Under the pieces are notes generated by a model. The model saw only the letters and a list, made by a program, of their open reading frames with translations. It was not told the DNA's origin and ran no database searches. Made by a program: the position numbers and the translations under genes. Shown here piece by piece: positions 6,746 to 8,160 of a stretch of 8,160 nucleotides of DNA. Origin of the DNA: CAYWTX01 sp964461295. Its GTDB lineage: Bacteria; Planctomycetota; Phycisphaerae; SM23-33. The stretch lies in NCBI GenBank assembly GCA_964461295.1, contig CAYWTX010000659.1, positions 1-8,160 of the forward strand, given 5' to 3'. Numbering within the stretch: the first letter of the stretch is position 1; each line of letters starts with the position of its first letter.

Positions 6746-8160
6746 TGAAGCTGCTGTCGCACGTGGCGACGATATTCCTGGGCCTGGTGTTGATCGCGGT
6801 GATCGCGCCGGTGAGCCAGTTCCTCACCGTGATGACGGTGAACGCGGACATCGAGACGGCCACGCCGGTGGGCTGGGCGGTGGGGGTGCTGTTCGCGGTG
6901 GTCCTCGTCCTGGCGGCGGTGCGGGCGACGGCGCGAACGCGGCTGGTGAGCAAGCCCAACCTCGTCATCCTGTACTGCATGCTGACCATCGCGGTGCCGG
7001 TGATGAACCTGGGGCTGGTGCGGCAGATGTTCCTGTCGTCGCGGGCGGTGTTCAAGGACTACCTCGAGCACGGCACGGGGACATACCGCACGGCCTACAA
7101 CGCCCGCTCGCCGGGATGGTTTCCGGTGGTTCCGACCCGCGAGGGTTTGGCGTGGAACAAGGCCGAGCGGCTGTTGCAGCTTCTTCAGGACGGCGACATC
7201 ATCAAGAAGCGGACGGCGGCGAACCGGCTGGTGACCGACGCGATCGCGCAGGAGGATCGCCGGCTGAGGCGCCTGGCGTCGGAGGCGGCGACGCGTCCGG
7301 CCGGGAAGACGGGCGTCGCTCCGGACGGAGCGACGGGCGAGGCGACGAGCCAGGCGTCGCGGCCGGAGGCGAAGCTGCTGGCCGCGGTGAAGGAACTGGG
7401 GGCCGATGGTGCCAGCCGCCTGCGGAAGCGGACGCCGGCGGAGGTGCTGGCGTCGCTGGGGCTGACGGAGGCATTGGCGGCGCGGTTGGCGGAGACGACG
7501 GCGGCCAGTGCGGCGGCGGCCGCCGCGTTGCCGCGGCAACTTGCCGACGTGGACGAGCGTGAACTCAGCCAGCTTCCGGAGTACCTGGCGGTTGCCGACC
7601 CCTCCAGTTGCGACCGCATCGGGAGGCAGTACTGGCGGATGACGGCGGCGGAGCGCGAGGAGTTCAACCAGAAGAAGGCGAAGCTGCGTCCGCGGGTGAA
7701 GACGTTGCGGGAGGCGGCGACGGCGTTGTCGTCGACGGAGAGCGGGGACGATTACGGGAAGGTGCGGAGCCGCCTGGAGAAGCAGTACGTCGAGAAGCTC
7801 TCGGGGATGAGCCAGGAGCAGTACGACGAGGCCCGCGGGGATTTCATCTATCGTCTGACGCGGAAGGAGCGGGCGGCGATCTACGGACAGAACGGGCAGG
7901 AGGGCAAGCCGCAGCAGGACGGGTTGGCGTTCGAGAAGACGGTTTGGCACGATCTGCCTGCCCAGGACATGCAGGCCAGGCGAGACAACGAGAAGGCGGG
8001 GGTGAAGGGCACGCTGGCGAACCTGGACGTGGTGCTGGAGAAGATGCCGCTGAACCTCTACGCCCGCCCGATGCTGATGTGGGGATCGATGGTGACGGCG
8101 ATCTTCCTGCTGCTGATGTGCATGGCGGAGTGGATTCGGCGCAAGTGGATCGAGCGGGAG
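6745..8160 (+). CDS. DUF6785-like multi-pass membrane protein, 3'-truncated by window end
   Basis: The first 472 residues of a membrane protein that continues past the window. The ATG at 6745 is the first start after an in-frame TAA at 6727 and opens with MKLLSHVATIFLGL. Three membrane segments are visible at about residues 7-31, 42-60 and 72-92, then a long hydrophilic section (about 97-432), then a fourth segment at about 442-462 ending WIRRKWIERE. The start, the short SPGWFPVVPT motif near 125-134 and the RPMLMW...RRKW element match DUF6785-family proteins as I know them in planctomycetes. The hydrophilic section is much longer than usual; it is Ala/Arg/Glu-rich and apparently helical. No Shine-Dalgarno precedes the start; a short-repeat array abuts it. 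It follows the ABC ATPase by 144 bases and may be part of the same transcript. Function unknown; it might serve as a membrane partner of the ATPase, but it does not look like an FtsX permease. Confidence 0.8.
   Translation, partial: MKLLSHVATIFLGLVLIAVIAPVSQFLTVMTVNADIETATPVGWAVGVLFAVVLVLAAVRATARTRLVSKPNLVILYCMLTIAVPVMNLGLVRQMFLSSRAVFKDYLEHGTGTYRTAYNARSPGWFPVVPTREGLAWNKAERLLQLLQDGDIIKKRTAANRLVTDAIAQEDRRLRRLASEAATRPAGKTGVAPDGATGEATSQASRPEAKLLAAVKELGADGASRLRKRTPAEVLASLGLTEALAARLAETTAASAAAAAALPRQLADVDERELSQLPEYLAVADPSSCDRIGRQYWRMTAAEREEFNQKKAKLRPRVKTLREAATALSSTESGDDYGKVRSRLEKQYVEKLSGMSQEQYDEARGDFIYRLTRKERAAIYGQNGQEGKPQQDGLAFEKTVWHDLPAQDMQARRDNEKAGVKGTLANLDVVLEKMPLNLYARPMLMWGSMVTAIFLLLMCMAEWIRRKWIERE

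Noticed and set aside
5839..7950. 703-codon reverse-strand open frame
   Set aside because: It spans two real + strand genes and the repeat spacer, with a product of low-complexity Arg/His/Leu. The opposite strand has an intact ABC ATPase.

Overview
The window is very GC-rich. It carries four protein-coding genes, all on the + strand and packed tightly except for two short spacers. Gene content points to a planctomycete (Planctomycetota, perhaps a Phycisphaerae-type or uncultivated lineage). The grounds are a secreted PQQ-like propeller protein with an embedded methyltransferase-like segment and a DUF6785-type membrane protein, both of which I associate with that phylum. The assignment rests on protein architecture and was not tested by a search.

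Layout. At 44-1801 is most of a large carbohydrate-active-type protein: a GH123/DUF4091-like barrel followed by a small beta domain. Its true beginning is probably upstream of the window. It overlaps by 17 bases a 1286-residue secreted protein (1785-5645), which has a signal peptide, a first PQQ-like beta-propeller section, a Rossmann/methyltransferase-like insert, a second propeller section and a malectin-like C-terminal domain. A 220-base spacer (5646-5865) holds a hairpin and a good sigma70-like promoter. Next come a complete LolD/MacB-type ABC ATPase (5866-6600), a 144-base spacer made almost wholly of short imperfect repeats (6601-6744), and the first 472 residues of a DUF6785-like multi-pass membrane protein (6745 to the window end) with an unusually long hydrophilic loop.

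How the genes may work together (inference). The first two genes look co-translated and act outside the cytoplasm, with sugar-related or ligand-binding folds. The ABC ATPase has no membrane domain of its own and needs a permease. The membrane protein after it, or a gene beyond the window, is the natural place to look. The set is consistent with an envelope or surface-glycan handling locus, but no substrate can be read from the sequence.

I saw no RNA gene, CRISPR array, insertion sequence or phage gene. The long reverse-strand open frames are mirror images of GC-rich coding sequence.
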